Part shown: positions 25,827 through 37,432 of the stretch, in pieces
How the letters are laid out: the number at the start of each line of letters is the position of its first letter
Position numbering within the stretch: position 1 is the first letter of the stretch
Assembly: GCA_047967505.1 (NCBI GenBank)
Contig: CM106540.1
Source: Dipteris shenzhenensis
Lineage: Eukaryota > Polypodiophyta > Polypodiopsida > Gleicheniales
Length of the DNA: 64,000 nt
Reading direction: 5' to 3' (one strand)
Made by a program: the position numbers and the translations under genes
Notes under the pieces: model-generated
The model's input: the letters and a program-made list of their open reading frames with translations, nothing else
What the model was told of the DNA's origin: nothing
Databases searched by the model: none

Positions 25827-27600
25827 ATGGATCCCCTTGGATATACTAAGCTCTAAAACGTGTCATCCTGCTCCTCCATCTCTGTAAAGTTTGAGAGCTT
25901 CTCACACAATGTTTCCTCCTCTAGCCTTGACATCATGATTTAGGAGATCTCCTCACATGTTCTTTCCTCCACTAATCTTGAAGTTGTGACATATGAGAGC
26001 TCCTCACACAATCTTCAAAAGACCAATTTGTATTCTCTCTCCAACTTCACCAAGTTGATACATTGTCTATGAAAGTCAGAGGAGAAAGATCAACAGTGAA
26101 AGCATGATTGAAAAAGCACTAGGAATTCCTAGAGGCAATTCGAAAGCACAGTTCTTGAGAAGTCATGGAAGAGAAAAGATATTTTAGATTTATATCCCAA
26201 CACTTGGATTAGTGATGATGGTGGAGTCAAGGTTTCAAGCTTGCCAACAGATGTTCAGGATGTGTTAAAACACACAAGGTAGTACTTTCCTGAAACGAGA
26301 GGAATCATGAAGTTTTGGCATGTTCAAGCAACAATAGAGCAATTGAATGAACATACGGTCTCTTTCTCAAGGGCGATCTCTAGGAGCATGATGACTAACT
26401 TTAAGAATTGCAAGGATGGTAAATCCAAATTGTCATCTCAGTTAATTTAAGTTGCTATGCATCTTCCTCAAATCAATTCTTGAGCAATATGATAATAAGA
26501 TGACTTTTCTACATATGAAAGCCACCGATGTAGTAAAGACAGTGCTACATGAGAGAATACTCGAGGTTGGTACAAAAGCCAAGGTAGAGGAGGTAGAAGT
26601 GAAGGCCTTGTGTGCATGAGAGCAAGCTAAGGCCACTGACAAAATGGCTGCAATAGAATGGCATAGAAGAGAAGAAGAAGAGAAGCACATCAAAGCTATT
26701 GCATCAATAGGTTGATGATGTTAGAATAGATGGGGACAATGCGGAGCAAGAGCTAGCAAGGATGAGAAAACTTCTTGAAGATTAGAGAGCAAAAAATGAG
26801 GCTCTTTACAAATGGCTTTGCAACATGTAGAACGCATTGAACATTGATAAACACACAATGAAAAAGGGAGGATACAAAAAACAGAGCATAGGAGCTTTGA
26901 GAGAGCTTCAAGGCCAGAAAGGATGGAGATTGGGCAGAGAGTAGCCCATAGTGGAGAACACAATGAGACTGTGAAATATTGGCAAGATAAGTACAATTTC
27001 CTGCAATTGAGTTACACTAGGGCTATGTCCAAGCTTGCCATGGCTCTTGAAATTTTTTAAAAGAAGTCCTCCTCCTTGATTGAAAGCCAACATAGAGCGG
27101 ATATCTTTAAAGATGCCTGCATAGATGTTGCTAAAACAATTTTACCAGCTTTAAGAGCAGCTCATGGAATCAGATATAGCCAATTACAAAGAGTGAGCAA
27201 TAAGTGGACGTGCTAAAGAAGAACATATGCACCCTCAAGATGAGGCAAGAAGGAATCAAGAAATAGCTTGTTGATGTATAGGGTCAAATTGTGTTATTGA
27301 CAGCTGCAATAGTTAAATCAAATGACTATCCTCTTGAAATGCGGTAGGGTCATACTTGCTTGGTCTACTATGGACACATCATAGATGAGTGCATGATCCA
27401 ATGGCCTAAGTGCAACCACCCTCTGCATGTGTTTTTCTTTTGGGTGTTTGTGGATGCTACCTTGAATGGAGATTGTAATTTACCACTACCCAAGTCCTAG
27501 AAAGATCAATTGTGCCCTGTTGCTTACTGTTGTAGCTATCTGCACAGCAAGAAACTAGATGCTGGAAGACCATTCACCATTTGGTTTGGACGTGCAAAAA
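25827..27600 (+). pseudogene. coiled-coil/Cys-rich family, copy 2
   Basis: The second copy starts at ATG 25827 (ATGGATCCCCTTGG) after the same CTTAAGCCTCCACTATTCC leader words as copy 1. Aligned landmarks with frameshifts and stops are GCACTAGGAATTCC (26118; copy 1 about 18388), GATGGTGGA (26216), TTCTCAAGGGCGATCTCTA (about 26364) and coil codons at about 26500-26700. The Cys-rich region at about 27340-27520 reads in pieces as GHIIDECMIQWPK and NLPLPKS. More broken than copy 1: no frame stays open beyond about 80 codons. Function unknown. Confidence 0.6.
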
Positions 27601-28157
27601 GAAAGGGCCTTGAAGGGAAGAACTAGCCCCCTAAAAGAAAGGAGCTTGAAGGTAAGAAGCCCAAGAGCCAGTCCCTTGAAAGAAAGGACCCTAAAGGGAA
27701 CAAGTCAAGCTTGACCCTCAAGAAGAAGGGCTGATCCTCCCATCAAGGAGAAAATGTATCTCAAAGAGCTCGAAGTGATCTAATGAAGGGAGCTGAAAGC
27801 AAAAAGTGAAATGTAGAACCGTCCCCCTGAAGGAAAGGAGCGAGAAGGGATGATCCTCTCATCAGGGAGGTAAAAGACCTCAAAGCAACTGGACGTACTA
27901 AAAGACTTCAATGTATGAGATGTATCTATTCAAACACTAATGAAACCACTCTTCAATTATTGCTAGATTTGTTGAAAGTTTGCAACCATTTGAATATAAT
28001 TTTCCTTGTTTTAGGATTGCAACCAGCATGGTGGTAGTATATGATAAGTGGTCTCATAATAGTTTCCTATATACAGGCTATTTTCGGATTGCAACTAACA
28101 TGGTGGTAGTACACGATAAGTGATCATCAATGCGGTGGTTGGTTGCACACAATATAC

Positions 28158-28265
28158 GGTCCTTTGATGGGTCCCCTTTAGGGGAAAGGGCCATACCAAC
28201 ATGCTAATGATGTCCATTGGAATGCTGACATGGCCATTTCCTCTAAAGGGGACCCCTCAAGGGCC
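28158..28265. mobile_element. foldback (MITE-like) element, 108 bp
   Basis: Imperfect inverted repeats of about 38 bp. The left arm begins GGTCCTTTGATGGGTCCCC, and the right arm ends with its complement GGGGACCCCTCAAGGGCC. They enclose about 30 bp. The inner arms pair CTTTAGGGGAAAGGGCCAT with ATGGCCATTTCCTCTAAAG. No protein is encoded. No clear target duplication was found (ATAC on the left, ATAT on the right), so the superfamily is not assigned. Confidence 0.6.
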
Positions 28266-30326
28266 ATATTAACAATTACCTTATACATGCCTTTTTAGGA
28301 TCGTAACTAGTGTGGTGGTTGGTTGCACAGGATAAGTCATCTAGGATTAATTATGCATCCAACCATTGGAGCCACATTGGACCTTCTAATTGACAATGTT
28401 TTTGATGTTGTACGGCCAAGCCATTTCTCCTTTGTTTCATAGGATACCAACATAGCTAATGTCACCCTCTTTTCAACTAGTTGTTCTAAGTTGTGGACCC
28501 CTTTCACTTCCTATAGGCCATTTCTCAGGTTAAAGGAGGGTTAGAGAGCATCATCTCTTAGGCGTGCATCTCCCAAGGTGTTGGTAGGGTTGTTACTCTA
28601 TGAATTTAGGGTGCTTGCTAAAGCTTGTGAAGACTCAAGATTATTATTCACTTGAATGGCTTGATGTTGCTATCTCGTATGCTCCCACCAATCATAAGAC
28701 CACATCTCATGTTTTTTGCTTCAATGGCAATGATCAATGCGTGCATCTGCAATCGCTTCATGCTATTGCTCTGCAAGGGGTCTTCTTTCTTCTTGTTGTT
28801 TCTCCCTCTCCAAACATTACAAAAGTGTCTTCCATTGCCATTTTGATACTTTGCCATTTCTTTCCTTGCCTTGCGATCCTCTTTCTTCTTCTCTTGCAAG
28901 CCATGATGAGTTACAGCTTGCTAGTGATGCCATGGCAATGATCATGAATCGTTAAAATAGAATACTAACTAGCATGTGAGGCAAGCAAAGAATAAAAGAC
29001 AACTTACCCAAGTAAAAAAAATATGCCAAACTGAAAAGAACGAGGTCACATCGAGGTGACTTTGCACGGTGTAGGTTGCAGGGCAGTAAGAGGAGTATGT
29101 ACTTTAATATTCAAATATTTGCAGCAGGCGAGAGGTGTAAAAACTAAAAAGTGCATGGGGGTAGCAAAATTTTTAGCCACCGTGATTTTTCCTCTCCAAT
29201 GATACACGTCAGCAAAATCAAAATTACCGATTGCCCTCAAGCAAGTGCAATGTGGCCCAAAATGCTTCAAAACACAAATAGGCTAGAGGTTACGCTGTCA
29301 GGCACTATCCCCTGTCAGGCACAATTGCCCCTTCACGGGCACACTTGGCACCCTCCATGTGCACTTGCCTACCACATTAGCACACTTGGAAAAATTTCCC
29401 ATTTTAAAATGGGAACACGATAAACCCTTCAAGCTTTTGAAATGTTTTGAAGAGTAGATTCTAAATGTACATTCTTCAATAAATTTGAGTTTTTCTATGA
29501 AAATTACAATAAAAATATATATGAAAATAGAAATTCCCAAAGTATTGGGATTTTCCCATGTTCTCTAATATTGTCTTATTATGAAATGCAATGACCTTTC
29601 ACATGCTTATGAGCCATATAGCAAGGAATTGCATGATGGAAAAAGAACCAATACAAAATTGTAAATAATTTTGGATTTATTAAAAGATCTTTGCACGTGC
29701 ACAAATTGCACATTTTTAATTTCTTCCATCCTAGGGGAATCTAGATACCAATATCACCAACTATCAATGTTTTAAGATTAGCATGCAATAGTGCCAAGAG
29801 TTTGGATTCCATTTTTTCAATTGGTTTTGGTTTTCAACAAATCAGGAAATAGGTATGGAACATGCCCTTGAATGGGTGTGCATAATTTTAGCACAACATT
29901 AGATGCCCCTTAAACCACATCTGATGTTCTCAATTAGGTGTGTTCTTTGGTTGAGGAAAAGCTCATGTAGTGTACTTTTGAATGATTACTTGGCCGCATG
30001 TATATGCAGAATAAAATTTTGATGTTTTTGAAATTGTTATATCCTATACTCTACAAGATGCATGCTTCACATGCAACATAGCACTTGTAAGGCTTTAATG
30101 ATCTAGTACCATATCTTCATTACATACTTTTTTGGTATCATATTCAAGCTTGAAATATGTACTACAACTTGAAGACCAAGTTTGCTGAATTCCGTTGAGT
30201 AATGCATAAGTAATGGGTCAGGCAAGATACCTATTTACAAAAAATGCCATGAACCTCACCAAAAAAGCTACACCAAAGCAAGCACTGACCTTAAAGTGTC
30301 ATTTTTTGGCCTATTTTCTTTGTTAC
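28266..30326. other. 3' part of repeated block copy 2
   Basis: 29207-30270 is homologous to 22282-23100. 28600-28955 has open frames on both strands with no recognised motif. A 20-bp perfect palindrome lies at 29396-29415. No gene called. Confidence 0.5.
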
Positions 30327-30363
30327 TGCATCACTTGACACCCAAATCATGTCAAGTGATGCA
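30327..30363. repeat. perfect 14-bp inverted repeat, 9-nt loop
   Basis: TGCATCACTTGACA at 30327-30340 is followed after 9 nt by its exact complement at 30350-30363. It could be a small foldback remnant. It is not followed by a T-run, and no RNA role can be argued. Confidence 0.8.
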
Positions 30364-31250
30364 ATTACAAGAAATATCAATCTTGAGACTTAAATTATGA
30401 TACTTTGGAAATACAAAATGGAAACAATTCTTTTATCTTGCAAGATAGATGGGAATATGTGGATGGTACTTTATTGAGACCACTTGCTGATCCATTGGTA
30501 GCAAAAGCTATTGCTAAAGAGAAACTTTGAAGTGGGATAAAAAGGAAAAATATGTATATCACTTGATTAAAAAAAATTTACGAGATTTTATGCTTAAACA
30601 ATTGAATATATTGAAAACATCAAAGGAAGCATGGGATATGCTTACAACCCTATATGAATTAAAGAATACTTCTAGCACACTACATGAAATATTCTTTTTT
30701 GTATCATGAAAAAGTGCCAATTTTTAAATCATTTTAGGACACATGGCTTCCTATCATAAGTACAAAAGAAAAAACACTTCAATTTGAAATTTGAAATTAT
30801 AAAAACATATTTTCCATTGAACCATATGAAGCATATGGGAAAAAGTCAAAACATGTAAACCCCAATGAATCTAACAAGGAAAAATCTCAAAAAGCTAACA
30901 ATCATTTAAGGATGGACTATCCATGGTAGAGAACCATTATTAACCTCATACACACATAACTCAAAAAACATATGGATCCTTACCCTTGTCAGATTTGAGC
31001 TTGGATGTTGTAAGCTTGAGTATTGGTGACGAAAACTAGAGATACACAATTAATTAAGTCCCACGTGTCAATTCAGTGGCCATCATGCAAGCACGGTGGC
31101 TATAAGTATCCACATTCTTAGAGTTGCTAAATTAATCAAACTGAACTTAGAGAATAGAAACTCCATCATGCAAGCCTGGTGGCTTTAACTATTCACATTC
31201 TTAGAGCTATTAAATTGAGCCAATTGAACTCCAAGAATAGACATCAATCA
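30364..31250. other. AT-rich intergenic DNA
   Basis: A 60-codon plus-strand frame at 30527-30709 (ends with TLYELKNTSSTLHEI) resembles the first part of a copia gag, in which a WDML...LYE segment is common, but it is too short to call. Two imperfect copies of a 'CATGCAAGC(A/C)(C/T)GGTGGCT' word lie at about 31085 and 31170. Confidence 0.35.
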
Positions 31251-31367
31251 TCAAATCCAACTAGCACAATGTCCTATCACATCCACCATGGTAAGTGCCA
31301 TATCGTACCATAGAATTAGGGATGCATCATCATTACAAACACTTTTCCCTTCCACCTCAGCCAATCT

Positions 31368-33051
31368 TTGGTAGAATTTGTGTCTCTCGCACAGAATCCA
31401 TTTGCAAAATCTTTGAAAGAAGTGAACATGGAGGGATATATTTTTTGCGAGAATACTAAATCCCACATCAACAATAACATGATTGAGAACATCCTTCACA
31501 TCCCTAGAGGCAATTCACGGGCTACTTTCTTGGAGCATCCATGGAAGAAATAGGAGCTCTTTACGAGATTCCCCCATGTGCATAGGTTAGCAAAAATGGT
31601 GGAGTCAAGGCATAGAGCTTGCAAAAAAAAAGTCAATAATACTAAAAGAAAACAAGGCATTTCTTTTTTGATACTGAAGAAATTGTGAAGTACTAGCAAG
31701 TTTAGGTAGCACTAGAACAATTGCATGGATTTGAGTTCTATTATTCAAAGCTGATCTCTAGAACCATTCTAAGTAAATTAAAGAAACACAAAGAAGGCAA
31801 TTTGATATTATCACCTCAATCCATGAGTATTATCGCCTCAATGTGATTCAATATTATCGCCTCACCATGAGTATTGAAATGCACCTAGTGGGCACAAGAA
31901 TTTTTGTATCATTGCATCAAATGGAAGATGAAGGGGGAAAAAAGGAAAGCCAATGAAGCAAAATTGAGTACAAAATATGAGCAAAATCGTAAGGAGGATG
32001 CTAAATCCAAGGTAGTGCTGGCACAATCCAAGGCAGAGGAAGCACATGCTAAGGTATGGAAAGCACGAGAGCAAATCGAGGTAGTTGAGGCCCATGCAAG
32101 GGAAGCTAAAAAATTGGTTAGGGAGGACATTCAGAGAAGACGAGAATAAAAGGTACACATTAGGCCCCTAAATCAACATTTAAAAACCACTATAGAGAGT
32201 GCAAAGACTGAACTTAAGTCCATGGCAGCAACCCTTGGGACTTAGAGAGAAAGGAAAAAAGCCCTTTTACATCATCTTTACAACATACAAACTGCATTGA
32301 AATTAAAAAATTGATGGCATGATCGATCAGATGTGATAGGACAGTGAGCAAACCAGATTGATGATCACAAAGCTACAAGAAAGCTTTAGAGCTAGGCAAG
32401 GTGCCCAAGATTTAGATCGAGTTAAAAGTAGCCATGTGTAAGATTATGTACTACTAGAATAAATGCCATTGTAATCTTCACAACTTTATAACTTGGAGGG
32501 TAGAGCGATTTGTTGTGTAGAATTCCTACGAAAAGGTTACTAAAAAAAAAATCTTCACAACTTTATAACTTGGAGGGTAGAGCACTTTTGTTCTGTAGAA
32601 TGCCTACGAAGAGGTTACTGTTAAAAAAATCATGATTCAAAAATAGTTGCATGATTCAGATGCAACCATTGCCCAAAGCGATCATAAAGTGGAGCTACTG
32701 AAGTACTATATCCACACCTTTAGATTGAGGGAGGCAACAATGTAAGACATTGATCCTCATAGCAGCAACGTATGTAAAATCTAAAAGTTATCCTCTTGAG
32801 ATGCGATAGGAGTACAAGTGCACAATATGCCATGGTCATATCATAGATGCATGCCAGATTATATGTGTTGTTCTGGAGTAAGGACAAAGGAAACATTGAC
32901 ATGTAGATTTTGTAATGTGTCATTGCTTGAGCCATGGATAGATCAAATGTGTCTACCAGTCAACACTATCAAAATAGAGAGCTTGCAAGCTTATTGGGAA
33001 ATTCATGGAGCCCAAGTACACCTCCACCTAGTAGAAGTTAAAGCAAGGTAA
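31368..33051 (+). pseudogene. coiled-coil/Cys-rich family, copy 3
   Basis: Third copy, 5' end not found. 31368-31553 encodes KEVNMEGYIFCENTK and LHIPRGNSRATFLE, homologous to about 18310-18400 in copy 1 and 26060-26165 in copy 2. 31904-32149 is a strong coiled-coil frame (E/K/A-rich, with AREQIEVVEAHAREAKKLV). 32818-33051 carries the Cys-rich end TCRFCNVSLLEPW and DQMCLP, aligned residue for residue with copy 1 (CRECHLPLPRSW, DQMCLP). The frames are separated by stops and frameshifts, so this is a pseudogene. Conserved Cys spacing across copies is the best evidence that this was once a protein. Confidence 0.6.
32474..32629. repeat. 77-bp tandem duplication within copy 3
   Basis: ATCTTCACAACTTTATAACT at 32474 and 32551. 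The units end in GGTTACT and an A-run. This duplication interrupts the copy 3 reading frame. Confidence 0.85.
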
Positions 33052-33277
33052 GCCAAGTTGTGGATGTCCACCCAACAAGGCGACAAAAAAGAAGTAACAA
33101 TAGAAGGGAGATTGACAAGCTAGAGGATGGTGGAAACTTGCAACCACCATGATGGCTTCTGCAACCACTGCACTGGTTACAATGTTGGAGATGCACACCA
33201 AATGCAAGGAAAGAGCAATGATATTCAAGATAAGAAGGATATTTAGGAGCACCATTTTCATGGTGTTTCATAGGCTG

Positions 33278-33732
33278 ATGGACCAAGTCACAAAGCACAC
33301 ACTAGTATAACAAGAAAATAATAATTTTGGTACATATCTCTTATAGCCATATATAGTACAAGCTCAAAATATCCAATATATATGCCACTTTTGTCCACTA
33401 TCACTTGCTCACACTTGACATTTGACTTGAGACTTTGACTTCAATTGTCATCTTGATGTTTGTATTTTGATATATCAAACTTCAATAATGATACCTATGA
33501 TGATTGATATATCATTGCCTTTTGCACTTCATTGTTACTTGGATTTTGGAATTTCAATTCTAAGATGTGACTTACAAGATCTTGACTAGAGTCCACATGG
33601 TTTCTAAACTATTATCTTTAATTGTTAAAAACTCTCTCTTTAGGGTAGATCTTTGATAATGGACCAAGTCACAAAGTGCACACTGGTATAACAAGAAAAT
33701 AATAATTTTGGTACATATCTCTTATAGCCATT
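33278..33732. repeat. 70-bp direct repeats about 383 bp apart
   Basis: GACCAAGTCACAAAG through CTTATAGCCAT occurs at about 33280-33350 and 33662-33732 with three or four differences. The intervening DNA is AT-rich and noncoding. The spacing and length would fit remnants of short LTRs, but the ends do not start TG or end CA. Confidence 0.6.
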
Positions 33733-34317
33733 TGCCTCATTCTACGATTAATACCAATCTACTAATCGACTCTAAGGAGCTCAAGAAAGTGTCATGCAAT
33801 ACCCTTTCTACATTTCAGATGATAAGGAACATAACACCTTTTTTGTCTAGCATACTTTTTTATTGCATTGGGCTTGGTGAACCAAAGACAGTACCCAACT
33901 ATAGGAAATAGTAAAATAGCATTAGGTGTGGCCCTGGTGTGGCTAGTTGGTAATCCCTCTCAATTTAAATTAGCTTGTGGATTCTACTTTGTTGCAAGGT
34001 TTGAATCCCTCACTAGTTCAAACATGATGTGGAATTTCTTTAGGTCCACAACCGTGGTGGCTAGGAGGGGTGTGATCTCGTCATTAAGCAAGCTCTTTAT
34101 CAATATCAGCTAACATGCCCTCAAGATAGGTTGTAGAATTCACATGGTGCTGTTATTAAGCAAGATCTTTATCAACATTAGTTAACATGGCCTCAAGATA
34201 GGTTCTAGAATGCCCATGATGCAGCAACATGGACTGTGTCTAATCTGTCCACAAAGGCACAATTTAGATACACTAAATAGAGCCTCGTGCATGGAGTGTT
34301 CCATGAGGTGAAAATGG

Positions 34318-34904
34318 ATGAAGTACAAACGAGAAACAAGTATGACTATGAAACCATTGATGGGACACGGATATTGCATAGCATGTGGGACATTTCAAAC
34401 AACCTCCTTTCTCCCAAAAGATGACAAATTTTCTATTATTGTAATGTGTGCATCATGGGATATTACATCAAGAAACACATATTCAAAGATGGGATGCTCG
34501 TATTGCTATGCAATGCCCCCTAGGAACAATGAAACAAAACTTACATTAGGTGTGGTTAGGTCCATACTAAATCAAGAAATGTTTCAATAATGGAAATGTC
34601 ACTTTGGAATATCTGGGATGAAACAAATTGGAAGATCAAGGTATTTTTGCCACAAATGCAATTCGTTTGTGAAAAATTCATTGAGCTATTCATGGAGGGT
34701 CACCTCATGAGCACCAATCACAAAGATCCTTTACATGTCAAATTAGGTTTATTGATGCACTTAGGCGAGACCATGATGGAGGGAAGCACCAAAACGGGTC
34801 ACAAACTCTATGTAAAGTATAATAAATCATTAGACGGCCATGACTCCGCGATGAGGGAGGGTCTCATGATGGAAAAGAGAGGTGTGAAGAGGGTGGTGAT
34901 CTAA
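34318..34904 (+). other. two overlapping open frames with CxxC pairs (unassigned)
   Basis: 34318-34590 (90 aa) contains GYCIACGTF and GCSYCYAMPPRNNE, two CxxC pairs about 35 residues apart. 34590-34904 (104 aa) follows in another phase. Together they could be one disrupted protein of about 195 residues. The CSYC motif also occurs in the minus-strand frame at 21736-21993. No family recognised. Confidence 0.3.
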
Positions 34905-35000
34905 CATTTGACACGCCATTGGGGGAGTGTACCCAAAATGCCCCCATACATAAAACCTCCAAAAATTTTGAGCTCCCTTTTCTCATTCTAACTTGGTTCA

Positions 35001-35003
<3 letters not shown>

Positions 35004-35066
<63 letters not shown>

Positions 35067-35077
35067 CATCTTCCAAA

Positions 35078-35132
<55 letters not shown>
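35004..35132. repeat. two (CT)n arrays with repeated spacer
   Basis: (CT)n at about 35004-35063 and 35081-35131. Each is followed by CCACATCTTCCAAAACC, so the unit of array plus spacer is duplicated. The arrays lie just upstream of the next coding remnant. Confidence 0.9.
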
Positions 35133-35134
<2 letters not shown>

Positions 35135-35187
35135 CATCTTCCAAAACCCTATGTAAAACCTCCAACTTCCAAAAACCAGACCGAATG

Positions 35188-36480
35188 GCATCCAACTAGC
35201 CATCGAATCGAAAGGCTACCAAGAAGAACAAGGGGATGACCCCTAAGAAAGCAAAGGCAAAGAACCCAAAGCAGAAAGAAATCAATGCACCACTAGTTTG
35301 GCAATGGCCAGTTGCAGCCCTCAATTGGTTGCATCTTATCAAGCTCAATGAGCTCAATTAATTCTATGAGCTCCCTTGGAACAAGGCTTTTGATTGAGAC
35401 ATAGCCATCTAAGCCATCAATTTATACGATGCCCAAACAAAGACATTCCAATCAAAGAGTTGAACAGTGACCATCAACAAAGCTAATATGGCTATGGTAC
35501 CAAAGATCCCAAACACAGATGATGACTCTATCGACCTTATCGCAAATTGATTCTGACAAACTCTTTCGCCAAGGTTCATGGTTGCAAGAGCAAGGATATG
35601 TCACTCTAGCAAGGTCAAGGATGCAACAACAAATAACTTTTTTTAGTTCTAGTCCGAGCAAATACATCTCAGGATGTTGGACCTTTGGAAGTAAATGACT
35701 AAATAGCAGAGCTTAAGTCTGAGAAGTAAAGGCTTTCTAATGAGTTGCCCAAAATGACTAGCCACCCGTTGGCTAAACCAAAGGAAGAGCATCCATGACT
35801 GAAGGAAGACCAACTAACTCGAGAACCACCCCAGCAACCAAAGATTCAAAATAAGGAAAAAGGGCAAGAAATCCCAAACAACCAAGGGGAAAAGCAGAAG
35901 CAAGCCGTCCACAACAGAGACCAACAGCAATAGAAGCCACCAGAGTGGGACCATCGACAATATTCCCTACAGAATGCCCTCCCTAAGAAGCATTGATACC
36001 CCCACTACTTGAATCAACATCATAATTGCCCCACACAAGCGGAGCTAGCTGAGTATTGCAAGACCTTTTTGCTTGTTGTTCAAGAGTCTTTCAACTTACT
36101 ATGCCATGTGGCCAAGAACTTCATGCCATTAGGGCTTGATAAATACCAGACATGAAAATTAGAAGCTCAAAACAAAAGTCTACGGATAACATGTGCGTCT
36201 TTCGAAGAGGACCAGAAGTTGTGGCAAGGCATATTTGCAAAAGAAGCAGAGGCATGAGCAGCATCCTTCCACAAGGTGACGGAGTAAAAAGTTGTGGTGA
36301 ATGTTGAACCCTGGTATTTGCACATCACATCAAGGATTCAACTAAGGCCTGTTGGGAGACCAAAACGAATGGCAAATAAAAGAGTGGAAAGGAAAAGTGC
36401 AGGGCATAGTGGGGACCAGCTCTTTTCCCCTTGCAAACATTGTGTACTGATTGCCCAATCCACAATGGCCATTGCGTGAT
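35188..36480 (+). pseudogene. gag-like/coiled-coil remnant, possible fourth family member
   Basis: Starting near ATGGCATCC at 35187, a frame with many stops encodes KKNKGMTPKKAKAKNPKQKE, then a hydrophobic/aromatic block (VWQWPVAALNWLHLIKLNEL, FYELPWNKAFD) and INKANMAMV before a Pro/Lys/Gln-rich stretch. The last open piece, 36294-36479, includes CKHC. The INKANMAMVxKIPN element sits where the other copies have the SESMIENALGIPRGN-like block, which suggests distant homology. Putative plant transposon (gag-like) protein is the closest class I can suggest. Confidence in function is low. Confidence 0.4.
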
Positions 36481-36862
36481 GTAACAAGGGCAAGGAGGAG
36501 GAAATTTTTTTCACAAAGGCCTTGCGTCGTGAGAAGTTTGAAAAGTTTCTACTGTGTGATATAGAGACCATCCAATGACAAGGGAGTGCTGAAGTATTGG
36601 CATAGTCGCCATCTATGTACACATGGTGAGACATAAGTGTATATGTTGTGTACATGTGATAGATGGTTAGAATATGGAAAGCCCTAGAAGGGGCCTAAGT
36701 TTGAGTTTGAATAGTCCTTGTGGAATTAGAATGACCCACATCAAGGTTCAGTATATAATGTATTTGTTCTTTTCATTAGCAAATGATAGTGTACATTTGT
36801 ATAGCCATTAGGTTTGTGTCTCTTCCCTCCCTTTTTGTTTTGTGTTCACTTTACATCAGTGT

Positions 36863-37103
36863 GTTCGCTAGTGATCTTCTAATCCATCAATAGACTTTAT
36901 CTAATTTGTTAGTGTGCTTCTCATTCAATGTTTGACACCCTAGCCAACATTAAGTTATGAATCCTATCAAACAACATTGGCATATTCAACGAGTAAAGCT
37001 ATTTATAGAGCCACAGGGTGTTTCATTAAAAATTAGTTTCTTCCATGTAAACGCCGAATTGCCATCAATATTTTGGTCCCGACCAAGAACTCTGACTTAG
37101 CTA

Positions 37104-37141
<38 letters not shown>

Positions 37142-37385
37142 TGTTCGCTAGTGATCTTCTAATCCATCAATAGACTTTATCTAATTTGTTAGTGTGCTTC
37201 TCATTCAATGTTTGACACCCTAGCCAACATTAAGTTATGAACCCTATCAAACAACTTTGGCATATTCAACGAGTAAAGCTATTTATAGAGACACAGGTTG
37301 TTTCATTAAAAATTAGTTTCTTCCACGTAAATGTTGAATTGCCATCAATATTTTGGTCCCGACCAAGAACTCTGACTTAGCTACT

Positions 37386-37432
<47 letters not shown>
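36863..37432. repeat. 280-bp tandem duplication joined by (TA)n
   Basis: GTTCGCTAGTGATCTTC at 36863 and 37143 opens two nearly identical copies (a few substitutions). Each ends in TTAGCTACTT followed by a TA array (about 37110-37138 and 37385-37408). The second array runs into (GA)n to about 37432. Confidence 0.9.

Noticed and set aside
33278-33732. 70-bp direct repeats as a possible short LTR pair
   Set aside because: Ends are not TG/CA, no PBS or PPT, and only 310 bp between them.
34864-35239. Arg/Glu- and Ser/Leu-rich open frames across 35.0-35.1 kb
   Set aside because: Pure (CT)n/(GA)n translation; no conserved sequence outside the repeat.
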